From NCBI GenBank assembly GCA_002708145.1, contig PAOV01000041.1, positions 16,519 to 23,904 on the forward strand: 7,386 nucleotides of DNA, read 5' to 3'. Below are positions 1 to 5,734 of this stretch, in pieces. The position numbers were made by a program, and so were the translations under genes. Position 1 is the first letter of the stretch, and each line of letters opens with the position of its first letter. The notes below the pieces were generated by a model. The model saw only the letters and a program-made list of their open reading frames with translations. It was not told where the DNA came from and searched no databases. This stretch comes from Chloroflexota bacterium (GTDB taxonomy: Bacteria > Chloroflexota > Dehalococcoidia > Lucifugimonadales > Lucifugimonadaceae).

Positions 1-13
1 TAGTAATTTTATT

Positions 14-922
14 ATGAAAAATATTTATAGTGGTATTTTTTCAATACCTGTCACACCTTTTAATTTAGATCTTTCTATTGATCAAAAATCTTTAGAGAAA
101 TGTTTTGAGTTTTTAGTTGATAAAGGTTCTCATGGAATGCTTATACCTGCAAATGTTTCAGAGGTATCAAAACTAACCGATATTGAAAAGAAAGATATTC
201 TTGAAACAGCCACGATAGTTATAAAAGATGAAATACCTATAATTGCAGGAGTATCTGGAAATAGTCTAGAAAGTATTTTAGAAAATGCTAAATTTGCTGA
301 AGGACTAGGGATAAAATCTATATTGATGACTCCTTTATTAAGTTTCATGCATGAAGATGAATTTTATGATTTTTATTCAGAAATTTCTCGTTCGACAAAT
401 TCATTGATTTGGGTTCAAAATAATAGACCTCCAGATGGTAATCCAATTCCTCAGAATATTTTAGTAAAAATTATTAATGAAATTGACAAAGTTGATTTTT
501 TAAAAGAAGAAACAGATGCCTCAGGGCAAATGCACTCATTAATTAAGGAAAAATGTGGTGAAAATATTAAATCTATCATGGGTGGTGGTGGAGGTAGAAG
601 AATTATTGATGAGTATCGAAGAGGCTCTGATGGTCTAATGCCTTCAGGTCATATGATAGAAGCTCATATAAAACTATGGAAAGAACTTAAGCTATCAAAA
701 AAAGAGAAAATTAATACTGATGCGATTAATACATGGAACTTAATGTTAGAAGGTTTACTTTTTGAACAAACTTTTAGTGTTTCTGCTTATAAATATTTTT
801 TTTGGAAAAGAGGAATAATTGAAAACTATATAGCTAGAAAACCTATTAAATCTAATATGGATAATTTTGATTTTATTGAAGCTGATAGGATTTTTGAGAG
901 ACTTAAACATAATTTTTTTTAA
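14..922 (+). CDS. DapA (DHDPS/N-acetylneuraminate lyase) superfamily protein, substrate unknown
   Basis: A 302-residue protein of the usual length for this (beta/alpha)8-barrel family. These enzymes form a Schiff base between an active-site lysine and pyruvate or a related 2-oxo acid. The N-terminus GIFSIPVTPF, the AGVSGNSLE strand, the FLKEE segment with the likely Schiff-base Lys164, and the glycine-rich MGGGGG (189-194) all fit the fold. Several residues depart from the family. The GTTGE loop reads ANVSE (46-50), the paired tyrosines after 'TP' read LL (108-109), and the YNxP motif reads QNNRP (135-139). The Thr-Tyr-Tyr proton relay known from dihydrodipicolinate synthase is therefore missing, so lysine biosynthesis is unlikely; a different aldolase, dehydratase or hydratase role is more plausible. 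The ATG at 14 has no clear ribosome binding site and the upstream sequence is cut off. The fold call is firm, the function open. Confidence 0.85.
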   Translation: MKNIYSGIFSIPVTPFNLDLSIDQKSLEKCFEFLVDKGSHGMLIPANVSEVSKLTDIEKKDILETATIVIKDEIPIIAGVSGNSLESILENAKFAEGLGIKSILMTPLLSFMHEDEFYDFYSEISRSTNSLIWVQNNRPPDGNPIPQNILVKIINEIDKVDFLKEETDASGQMHSLIKEKCGENIKSIMGGGGGRRIIDEYRRGSDGLMPSGHMIEAHIKLWKELKLSKKEKINTDAINTWNLMLEGLLFEQTFSVSAYKYFFWKRGIIENYIARKPIKSNMDNFDFIEADRIFERLKHNFF

Positions 923-950
923 TATAATTTAAAATCCTAATATTCATGTA

Positions 951-978
951 TTGAATTTTATTAAAAAATTGTTACAAT
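951..978 (+). promoter_or_regulatory. Promoter of the sulfur operon and its Cys leader peptide
   Basis: A TTGAAT box (951-956) is separated by 16 bases from TACAAT (973-978), a good sigma-70-type match. The expected transcription start is near 985, at or within a base or two of the leader peptide ATG at 986. The leader ORF would then be translated from an essentially leaderless mRNA, which agrees with the absence of any Shine-Dalgarno sequence before it. Assigned from consensus only. Confidence 0.6.
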
Positions 979-985
979 TATTATG

Positions 986-1063
986 ATGATTACTAAATAC
1001 TCAAATAAAAACATAAACTGTTGTTGCTCATGTTGTGAAACTCCGAGGGTTTCTTCAGTTTAG
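986..1063 (+). CDS. Cysteine-rich leader peptide of an attenuator (25 aa)
   Basis: A short ORF of 25 codons ending in TAG at 1061-1063. Codons 12-14 and 16-17 are all cysteine (positions 1019-1027 and 1031-1036), giving the core NCCCSCCE. Five Cys codons in six is far beyond chance in a genome where cysteine is rare. The ORF lies between a promoter and an intrinsic terminator, ahead of sulfur-uptake genes, as expected for a leader peptide whose translation senses charged Cys-tRNA. The protector hairpin starts at the base after the last Cys codon, and the antiterminator strand lies before the stop codon, so a terminating ribosome would mask it. An ATG at 983 would add one Met; 986 is preferred because it fits the predicted transcription start. 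The peptide itself probably has no other function. Polycysteine leader ORFs ahead of sulfur genes are known from mycobacteria. Confidence 0.8.
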   Translation: MITKYSNKNINCCCSCCETPRVSSV

Positions 1064-1092
1064 TTTAAATTATTTAGAAGATTGTAATACAG

Positions 1093-1120
1093 AAACCCCA
1101 AACTATCTGGGGTTTTTTTT
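1093..1120 (+). terminator. Intrinsic terminator within the leader (attenuator segments 3:4)
   Basis: AAACCCCA (1093-1100) and TGGGGTTT (1108-1115) form an 8-bp stem over a seven-base loop; the run of eight T residues (1113-1120) includes the last three stem bases. It stands only 13 bases before the permease start codon, so transcription must be allowed through for the operon to be expressed. Its left arm shares 1093-1098 with the antiterminator. Confidence 0.85.
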
Positions 1121-1133
1121 ATGGAAAAATTTA

Positions 1134-2366
1134 ATGATGAATAACATAAATAAAGTTCAAATAAATCGACAAATATCAGTTGGATTATTTTTGCTTATAA
1201 TAGGATTATTTTTTAGTTCCTATATAGCTTCAATTAACACATCAGATGCTGCTATATGGTTAGCAGCTTGCGCGCTCGGATTTTCCTTACAGAAGTCGAG
1301 ATTTTGTTTTGCATCATCTTTTAGGGATTTATTTTTGTTTGGTTCAGGTCAAAATATGAAAGGTGTATTAATTGCTCTGACCGTATCTTCTATTGGATTT
1401 GTGGGTATTCTAAATTGGATACTTCCTAATCCTTTAGCTGGAGAATATCCTAGTTCTGCTCATGTATTACCTGTTGGTTTATCTACAATTGTTGCGGGTG
1501 TATTATTTGGAGTTGGTATGGTTATTTCTGGTGGTTGTATATCTGGAACAATCTATAGAGTAGCTGAAGGTTATGTTGCCTCAGTTATTACTTTGTTTGG
1601 CGTGATAATAGGTTCAATTTTACTAATCGTAACATGGGATTTTTGGTGGGTAAATTTTATAAATAATGAATCAAAAATATTTTTACCATCTACATATTCT
1701 TTGGGGTATGGAATGAGTTTATTATTAACCCTCATAGGTTTATTTATTATATATATTTTAGTATTATTTTTTGAATCTAAATCTGGGATTGTTGAGTATA
1801 AAATAAAAGATATAAAAAGCCAAGAACCTGAGAACCTAACTGATAAACTGAAAATCTCTATGCACTCTGTTTTTATCAAAAGCTGGTCTATTAAATTTGG
1901 AGGTTTATCTGTTGGCTTTATATCTATAGTTTACTTTTTGTTTCATTCTCCTCCTGGTGTAACTGGAGAAATAATGAAGCAGTCATTGACTATATCTAAA
2001 ATTTTTAATTTTAGTGATGGGGTATTAAGTGGAATTGGATCATTAAGTGGATGTTTGGGTTCAATTGAATCAAGTGGCATAATATCTCATACTTTTGTGA
2101 GTACTGTAGGTGTATTTTTTGGTGCCTTGATTTCAGCACTATTTTCAAACGAATTTAAAATTAGAAAACCAAAAGAGATTAAGAGATATTACCAATCATT
2201 ATCTGGAGGGGTGATGATGGGATACTCCGCTAGCCTTGGAATCGGATGTACTATTGGTGCATTTTTATCAGCCATTCCATCTCTTTCATTATCAGGGTGG
2301 GTCTTTGGGCTAAGTTTATTTTTTGGATCTTTTATTGGAACTAAAATTATTAGAAGGCTTGGTTAG
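1134..2366 (+). CDS. YeeE/YedE-family permease (TsuA-like, probable thiosulfate uptake)
   Basis: A polytopic membrane protein of 410 residues with the two-fold repeated architecture of the 'sulphur transport' family (PF04143). The conserved cysteine motifs are present (numbering from the 1134 start): KSRFCF with Cys58, GMVISGGC with Cys135, and LGIGC with Cys372. In the characterised YeeE/TsuA protein, thiosulfate is thought to pass along conserved cysteines. The start is set at ATG 1134 (or 1137), about 8 bases after GGA at 1123-1125. The open frame extends upstream to a GTG at 1035, but that part would translate the attenuator and terminator and has no family similarity. The next gene begins 3 bases after the stop. 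A following TusA-type protein, the usual TsuB partner, and a rhodanese favour thiosulfate over the selenium-linked YedE role. Substrate is inferred from family and neighbours. Confidence 0.88.
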   Translation: MMNNINKVQINRQISVGLFLLIIGLFFSSYIASINTSDAAIWLAACALGFSLQKSRFCFASSFRDLFLFGSGQNMKGVLIALTVSSIGFVGILNWILPNPLAGEYPSSAHVLPVGLSTIVAGVLFGVGMVISGGCISGTIYRVAEGYVASVITLFGVIIGSILLIVTWDFWWVNFINNESKIFLPSTYSLGYGMSLLLTLIGLFIIYILVLFFESKSGIVEYKIKDIKSQEPENLTDKLKISMHSVFIKSWSIKFGGLSVGFISIVYFLFHSPPGVTGEIMKQSLTISKIFNFSDGVLSGIGSLSGCLGSIESSGIISHTFVSTVGVFFGALISALFSNEFKIRKPKEIKRYYQSLSGGVMMGYSASLGIGCTIGAFLSAIPSLSLSGWVFGLSLFFGSFIGTKIIRRLG

Positions 2367-2369
2367 GGT

Positions 2370-2609
2370 ATGAATGTTTTAAATAAAATTAATTTAATTG
2401 ATCAACCAGTAAAAGCTCAAATTATTAAACTTGAGGAAATTATAGATACTATATCAAACGATAACAATGATTATGAAATTTATACAAATGAGGAAATAAT
2501 AATTAAATATATTCCATCAAAAATATTGAAAAAAAATATAAATATTAAAATTTCCATGAGTAATGAAATATGGAAAATTAAATTAAAAAAGGAGAAAATT
2601 GATGCCTGA
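2370..2609 (+). CDS. Small cysteine-free protein resembling TusA
   Basis: A 79-residue protein that starts 3 bases after the permease stop and overlaps the next gene by 8 bases, so it is probably translationally coupled to both. Its sequence is not one I recognise directly, but it lines up with the TusA-like neighbour almost without gaps. Both have Ile48-Pro49, then an Ile and Lys54, an I-x-I-S strand at about 58-62, and a closing W-K-I-x-L-x-K (Trp68 here, Trp69 in the neighbour). Where the neighbour has the sulfur-carrying Cys-Pro-x-Pro, this protein has PVKAQ (13-17), and it contains no cysteine at all. If the resemblance is real, it is a TusA-fold paralogue that cannot carry a persulfide and may be a structural or regulatory partner of the permease or carrier. 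The similarity could be partly compositional, since both are short and AT-biased. Confidence 0.75.
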   Translation: MNVLNKINLIDQPVKAQIIKLEEIIDTISNDNNDYEIYTNEEIIIKYIPSKILKKNINIKISMSNEIWKIKLKKEKIDA

Positions 2610-2829
2610 AAATAATGTTGTTTTAGACTTAAGGGGAGAAATTTGTCCGTATCCAATGCTAAAAACTAATGAATATTTAGATAAAAATGATTCTATAAAT
2701 TTATTAGAAATTATAACTGATCATTCACCTGCTTTATCAACTATACCACCTCAGGCAATTAAGAGAGGCTACGAAGTTGAAATATCTGAGATAGATTCAA
2801 GTGAATGGAAAATTACATTAAGTAAATGA
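2602..2829 (+). CDS. TusA/TsuB-family sulfur carrier protein
   Basis: A 75-residue protein with the hallmark LDLRGEICPYP motif (residues 8-18). Cys15 in Cys-Pro-x-Pro is the residue that carries persulfide or thiosulfate sulfur in TusA, SirA and TsuB proteins. The length is normal for a stand-alone family member. ATG 2602 is chosen because AAGGAG (2589-2594) lies 7 bases upstream; a TTG at 2599 is also open but poorly placed. The gene overlaps the preceding ORF by 8 bases and sits 21 bases before the rhodanese gene. Next to a YeeE-type permease it most resembles TsuB (YeeD), which receives thiosulfate sulfur at the inner face of the membrane, rather than the tRNA-thiolation carrier TusA. Family assignment is secure; the specific role is inferred from context. 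Confidence 0.92.
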   Translation: MPENNVVLDLRGEICPYPMLKTNEYLDKNDSINLLEIITDHSPALSTIPPQAIKRGYEVEISEIDSSEWKITLSK

Positions 2830-2850
2830 TTATTAAATAAGGAGATTATC

Positions 2851-3774
2851 ATGAAGAAAAAATTATTTTTAGTTATATTTTTGTTGTTAGGAATCATTTC
2901 TTGTACAACAGAGTCTAATGAAGATAAGAGTTTGAATTCTAGAGGATATCATAGCACATCGAAATTAGTTTCATCAGAGTGGCTTAAGGAAAATCTAGAA
3001 AATGAGAAAGTAAAAATTATTGATGTTAGAAGTGAAGAGGATTATCAGAAAGGTCATATTCCTGGAGCGCAAAGATTAACTCCTAGTGAGGTGTTTCAGT
3101 GGGAAGATTCTAATGGTGTTAAGGGTATGTTGCCTTCAGCTGATCATATTAGTAACGCGTTATCATCTATAGGTATAAAAAAGGATGATACTGTAATTTT
3201 TTATGACAGTATAAGTAATTTATGGGCTTCAAGAGGCTTATGGGCCCTAGAGGTATATCGTCATAGTGATTCTAGACTTCTTGATGGTTCTTGGAATTAT
3301 TGGTCAGAAAATGATTTCCCGATTTCTTCAACTACAGAATCTGTTTCACTTTCCAATTATAAATTTGAGAAAGAGCCAAACATAAACTTAATAGCAGACT
3401 GGGAAGAGATTTTAGAATCAGTGGATGACCCATCAAAAATTGTATGTGATACCAGAAGCCCAGATGAATATATAGGTAAAGATGTTAGAGCTGAAAGAGG
3501 TGGGCATATTCCAAATTCCTCAAATGTTAACTGGGTTAATGCAGTCAATGAATCTGGAGAATTTTTAGATGCCAAAACACTAAAACAAATATATGAAAAT
3601 AAAGGTATAAAAACTGATAAAGGTATTTATACATTATGTCAAACAGCAGTTCGTGCTACCCACACATGGTTTGTTCTTACAGAACTTTTGGGTTATGAAG
3701 AGGTAAAGGTATATGATGGCTCTTGGATAGAATGGGGGAATAATCCTGATCTTCCACTAGAAACAAGAGGCTAA
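2851..3774 (+). CDS. Tandem-domain rhodanese (thiosulfate sulfurtransferase-like) lipoprotein
   Basis: A 307-residue protein with a lipoprotein signal: lysines, a hydrophobic stretch, then a GIISC lipobox with Cys18 as the lipidated residue. Mature chemistry therefore occurs outside the cytoplasmic membrane. Two rhodanese domains follow. The first (about 36-155) contains VKIIDVRSEEDYQKGHIPGA but has Asp119 in FYDS where a catalytic Cys would sit, so it is non-catalytic, as in other tandem sulfurtransferases. The second (about 178-303) has CDTRSPDEY and the active-site loop CQTAVRA with Cys263 and Arg268. The family moves a sulfane sulfur from thiosulfate or mercaptopyruvate to a thiol acceptor. 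An ideal AAGGAG (2839-2844) lies 6 bases before the ATG. As the last gene of the operon it may process thiosulfate or a persulfide before import; the donor and acceptor are not known. Confidence 0.9.
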   Translation: MKKKLFLVIFLLLGIISCTTESNEDKSLNSRGYHSTSKLVSSEWLKENLENEKVKIIDVRSEEDYQKGHIPGAQRLTPSEVFQWEDSNGVKGMLPSADHISNALSSIGIKKDDTVIFYDSISNLWASRGLWALEVYRHSDSRLLDGSWNYWSENDFPISSTTESVSLSNYKFEKEPNINLIADWEEILESVDDPSKIVCDTRSPDEYIGKDVRAERGGHIPNSSNVNWVNAVNESGEFLDAKTLKQIYENKGIKTDKGIYTLCQTAVRATHTWFVLTELLGYEEVKVYDGSWIEWGNNPDLPLETRG

Positions 3775-3784
3775 GAACCCGTTA

Positions 3785-3826
3785 GTAATAAAAACAAGTC
3801 TTCAACCTTAGACTTGTTTTTATTAC
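3785..3826. terminator. Bidirectional intrinsic terminator
   Basis: A perfect 17-bp inverted repeat: 3785-3801 pairs with 3810-3826 around the eight-base loop TCAACCTT. Each arm carries a run of five A or five T, giving a T-rich 3' flank on both strands. It lies between the end of the rhodanese gene (3774) and the end of the convergent membrane-protein gene (3840), so it can terminate both. Confidence 0.88.
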
Positions 3827-3839
3827 GTAAAGAATTAGA

Positions 3840-4481
3840 TTATGTATTTTCTTTTAGTATTGATTTTCCTAAAGTAAAGTTAACAATATTAAAAATTATT
3901 AACCATCCTACGAGGCCAAGTACATCGGAAATCTCCTCAGAAACAAATCCGCTGACAATATTTGTAATACCAAATATTAATAAACCAAAGCTTATCACTG
4001 CGTTACTTTTACTACCAAATTTTTTAATGTCTCTTATAGCTTTTCCTAGAATTATAAATCCAATTCCGGCAAGAATATCTGATAAGCCAGTAACAGAAAT
4101 AACTCCAATAATTGTTGAAGCATTTAGCTCTTCAGTGGGACTAAGTACTGTATCCAGGTATAAACCAAAATCTGATAACTGTAGAGTAACATTCATGAGC
4201 AAAAATAAGAAAACTACTTTCAGTATTGCTTTACCACTTTCTTCTTGTAACTGCCTAACAAACATTAAATACATTGTCCCAATTAATGCAAATCCTAATC
4301 CAGCTAATAAAATTGGTGCGACAGCTAAAAGTTTATTATCTTGTGCCCAAGCAAATTCTTCAACTAATCTTGTAGCTTGATCAAATTGTGGTTGTGTAAA
4401 CCATAAAGGTACACTAATTAAAAATATTATTGGTGCAATAATAAATCCCCAGCCTATTATTTGTTTTTCAGATAAGTTCAT
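3840..4481 (-). CDS. Six-helix membrane protein, unrecognised
   Basis: A 213-residue hydrophobic protein that I do not recognise. Six probable transmembrane segments lie at about residues 8-28, 50-75, 84-105, 121-145, 155-180 and 185-205. The loop after the first helix is polar (TQPQFDQATRLVEEFAWAQD). There are no cysteines and no obvious catalytic motif. A conserved-looking glycine-rich stretch, TGLSDILAGIGFIILGKAIR, lies in helix 4. ATG 4481 is supported by AGGAG (minus strand, complement of 4490-4494) 8 bases upstream and by a promoter further up. It converges on the sulfur operon across a shared terminator and has no clear functional link to it. It could be a small uncharacterised integral membrane protein of the DUF type; no function is proposed. 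Confidence 0.82.
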   Translation of the reverse strand: MNLSEKQIIGWGFIIAPIIFLISVPLWFTQPQFDQATRLVEEFAWAQDNKLLAVAPILLAGLGFALIGTMYLMFVRQLQEESGKAILKVVFLFLLMNVTLQLSDFGLYLDTVLSPTEELNASTIIGVISVTGLSDILAGIGFIILGKAIRDIKKFGSKSNAVISFGLLIFGITNIVSGFVSEEISDVLGLVGWLIIFNIVNFTLGKSILKENT

Positions 4482-4520
4482 ATTTTAATCTCCTTTTCTT
4501 TGTATGAAATCTTAGCTCGG

Positions 4521-4548
4521 AGTATAACAAATCCCTTTGTGAAAGCAA
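4521..4548 (-). promoter_or_regulatory. Promoter of the six-helix membrane protein gene
   Basis: Read on the minus strand, TTGCTT (complement of 4543-4548) is followed after 16 bases by TATACT (complement of 4521-4526). This matches five of six -10 positions and three of six -35 positions. The predicted start falls near 4514, giving an untranslated leader of about 33 bases that contains the strong AGGAG site. It lies in the gap downstream of the DMT transporter gene, so the two minus-strand genes are probably separate transcription units. Confidence 0.5.
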
Positions 4549-4584
4549 ATTAAATCACTATTTTTTATTTATAAATTAATAACC

Positions 4585-5457
4585 CTATTGATTAGTGATA
4601 ATTGCTAAAACTCCACATAAAGCAATGAATATGCTTAAAAGCTCTATTTTAGTTATTTTTTCTTTTAAGAATATATATCCTAAAATAATTCCAAAAACAG
4701 GTGCACTGCTTCCAAATATTGTTGTTAATGATCCAGATGTATATTCAAGTGAAACAAACCAAACAATATTTGAAATAAAGAGTAAAATTACTGTAATTAT
4801 GAAAAGTCTATAAGATCTTAAATCCTCTGAAAATTGAATTTTTCTTCCAACAAAGTAAGATACACTAAGCATAACTATAATTCCTGTAATACTTCTTACT
4901 AATGAAGCTATAAATATATTGCTTTCAATAAGAGCGTTATCATTAAAAAATACCGCACTACCCCATAAAATACCAGTAAGCATTCCTCCAAATGCACCAA
5001 CAATATTTATTTGACTTTTAGAAAAAAAACTTTTGAAGTTTAACATAAAAATACTGACTAATATTAAAACTCCCCCTAATATAAAGTAAAGGTCAAATGA
5101 AATAGAGTTAACAATATAATCGTAGATAGAAGCTGTCACAATATTAAGTGCAGCTGCCATAGTAAGAACAACTCCAATTTGTGTTTTTGATAATGAGTAT
5201 ACATAAACCATTGTTCCTGTAGAACTTAATGTGGCTGCTAGGACAAAATTTCTAAGAGAGTAAATTGAGTTGTCATGAATTATGCTGTCCCAGCTAATAA
5301 ATAAAGTGATAATTAACAACATCAATATTAGAGAAAATAAGCCTTCATAAAATGGTATAGAGAAAAAATTTTTAGTGTTAATTTTTTTTATGTAGATTCC
5401 TGCTCCAGCAAAAGTTGTTGCTGCAAGTAGTGCTCCAAATTGAAAAAAATTCTCCAT
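4585..5457 (-). CDS. EamA/DMT-superfamily transporter
   Basis: A 290-residue integral membrane protein of the usual length for the drug/metabolite transporter superfamily (two EamA repeats, about ten helices). The second repeat ends in the typical pattern: TSGSLTTIFGSSAPVFGIIL followed by a KEKIT loop and a last helix ALCGVLAII. The first repeat has the matching SKTQIGVVLTMAAALNIVTA segment after a VYSLS turn. Family members export or import amino acids, nucleotide sugars, drugs or other small metabolites, and substrate cannot be told from sequence. The start at 5457 has only a weak AAGG about 12 bases upstream. The gene is divergent from the zinc-ribbon gene at 5531. Family call is confident, substrate unknown. 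Confidence 0.9.
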   Translation of the reverse strand: MENFFQFGALLAATTFAGAGIYIKKINTKNFFSIPFYEGLFSLILMLLIITLFISWDSIIHDNSIYSLRNFVLAATLSSTGTMVYVYSLSKTQIGVVLTMAAALNIVTASIYDYIVNSISFDLYFILGGVLILVSIFMLNFKSFFSKSQINIVGAFGGMLTGILWGSAVFFNDNALIESNIFIASLVRSITGIIVMLSVSYFVGRKIQFSEDLRSYRLFIITVILLFISNIVWFVSLEYTSGSLTTIFGSSAPVFGIILGYIFLKEKITKIELLSIFIALCGVLAIITNQ

Positions 5458-5490
5458 TAGTTCATTCTACCTTTATGATAATTAGTTATA

Positions 5491-5496
5491 TATAAT
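5491..5496 (+). promoter_or_regulatory. Possible -10 box for the zinc-ribbon gene
   Basis: A consensus TATAAT lies 34 bases before the ATG at 5531, leaving room for a short leader with the ribosome binding site. I see no convincing -35 element at the normal spacing, and TATAAT-like strings are common in DNA this AT-rich. Confidence 0.3.
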
Positions 5497-5530
5497 TTTA
5501 GGGTAATAAAATTTATTTTAGGGGGAAAAT

Positions 5531-5734
5531 ATGATATACAAATGTACAAAATGTAATTCTACAGAATATGTAGAGGGGAAAATAAGAACAACTGGTTCTG
5601 GTTTATCAAGATTTTTAAATCTTCAAAATAATTTATTTATAACAATTAGTTGTTCTAAATGTGGTTTTACAGAATTATATAAAGGCAAAAAGTCAGGAAA
5701 ATTAGGAACTGTAGTTGACCTTTTTACTAACTAG
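5531..5734 (+). CDS. Zinc-ribbon protein of the COG3478 type
   Basis: A 67-residue protein with two CxxC knuckles, Cys5/Cys8 (CTKC) and Cys41/Cys44 (CSKC), which should bind one zinc ion. Between them is the signature EGKIRTTGSGLSRFLNLQNN, and the second knuckle continues as CGFTELYKG. This pattern is the one I know from small proteins annotated as predicted nucleic-acid-binding zinc ribbons (COG3478, PF09855); their biological role is not established. A strong AGGGGG site (5520-5525) lies 5 bases before the ATG. The last 8 bases overlap the end of a minus-strand micro-ORF. No function beyond metal and possible nucleic-acid binding is claimed. Confidence 0.88.
   Translation: MIYKCTKCNSTEYVEGKIRTTGSGLSRFLNLQNNLFITISCSKCGFTELYKGKKSGKLGTVVDLFTN

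Larger units (their letters stand above)
983..1120 (+). promoter_or_regulatory. Cysteine-responsive transcription attenuator
   Basis: Three mutually exclusive pairings can be read directly. Segment 1 (1037-1043, GAAACTC) pairs with segment 2 (1047-1053, GGGTTTC) over a three-base CGA loop, with one T-G wobble. Segment 2 (1047-1054, GGGTTTCT) pairs perfectly for 8 bp with segment 3 (1091-1098, AGAAACCC). Segment 3 (1093-1100) pairs for 8 bp with segment 4 (1108-1115) as a terminator before a T tract. The layout follows the trp/his/leu attenuators. A ribosome stalled on the Cys codons would cover segment 1, free segment 2, form 2:3 and block the terminator. A ribosome reaching the stop codon at 1061 would cover segment 2 and allow termination. 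With no translation, 1:2 forms and the terminator also forms. The pairings are seen; the mechanism is inferred from established attenuators. Confidence 0.8.

Noticed and set aside
130..348. Minus-strand ORF inside the DapA-like gene
   Set aside because: Antisense shadow without initiation signals or a recognisable protein pattern.
983..1120. Metabolite-binding riboswitch (for example SAM-type) in the operon leader
   Set aside because: The leader is short and mostly occupied by a Cys-rich ORF; the pairings fit ribosome-mediated attenuation and I see no known aptamer core.
1035..1133. N-terminal extension of the permease from GTG 1035
   Set aside because: It would be translated through the leader peptide, antiterminator and terminator; the ATG at 1134 is better placed before the first helix.
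1121..1144. Seven-codon ORF (MEKFNDE) just after the attenuator T tract
   Set aside because: No ribosome binding site, very short, and overlapping the permease start in another frame; probably chance, although it contains the GGA used by the permease.
1571..1879. Minus-strand ORF of 102 codons inside the permease gene
   Set aside because: Antisense to conserved family sequence and without a ribosome binding site.
3357..3575. Minus-strand ORF inside the rhodanese gene
   Set aside because: Shadow of the second rhodanese domain; no initiation signals.
3814..4380. Long plus-strand ORF of 188 codons opposite the membrane protein
   Set aside because: It is antisense to a gene with promoter, ribosome binding site and clear helices; its product looks like a low-complexity shadow and it begins inside the terminator stem.
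4595..4813. Plus-strand ORF inside the DMT transporter gene
   Set aside because: Antisense shadow of the conserved EamA C-terminal repeat.
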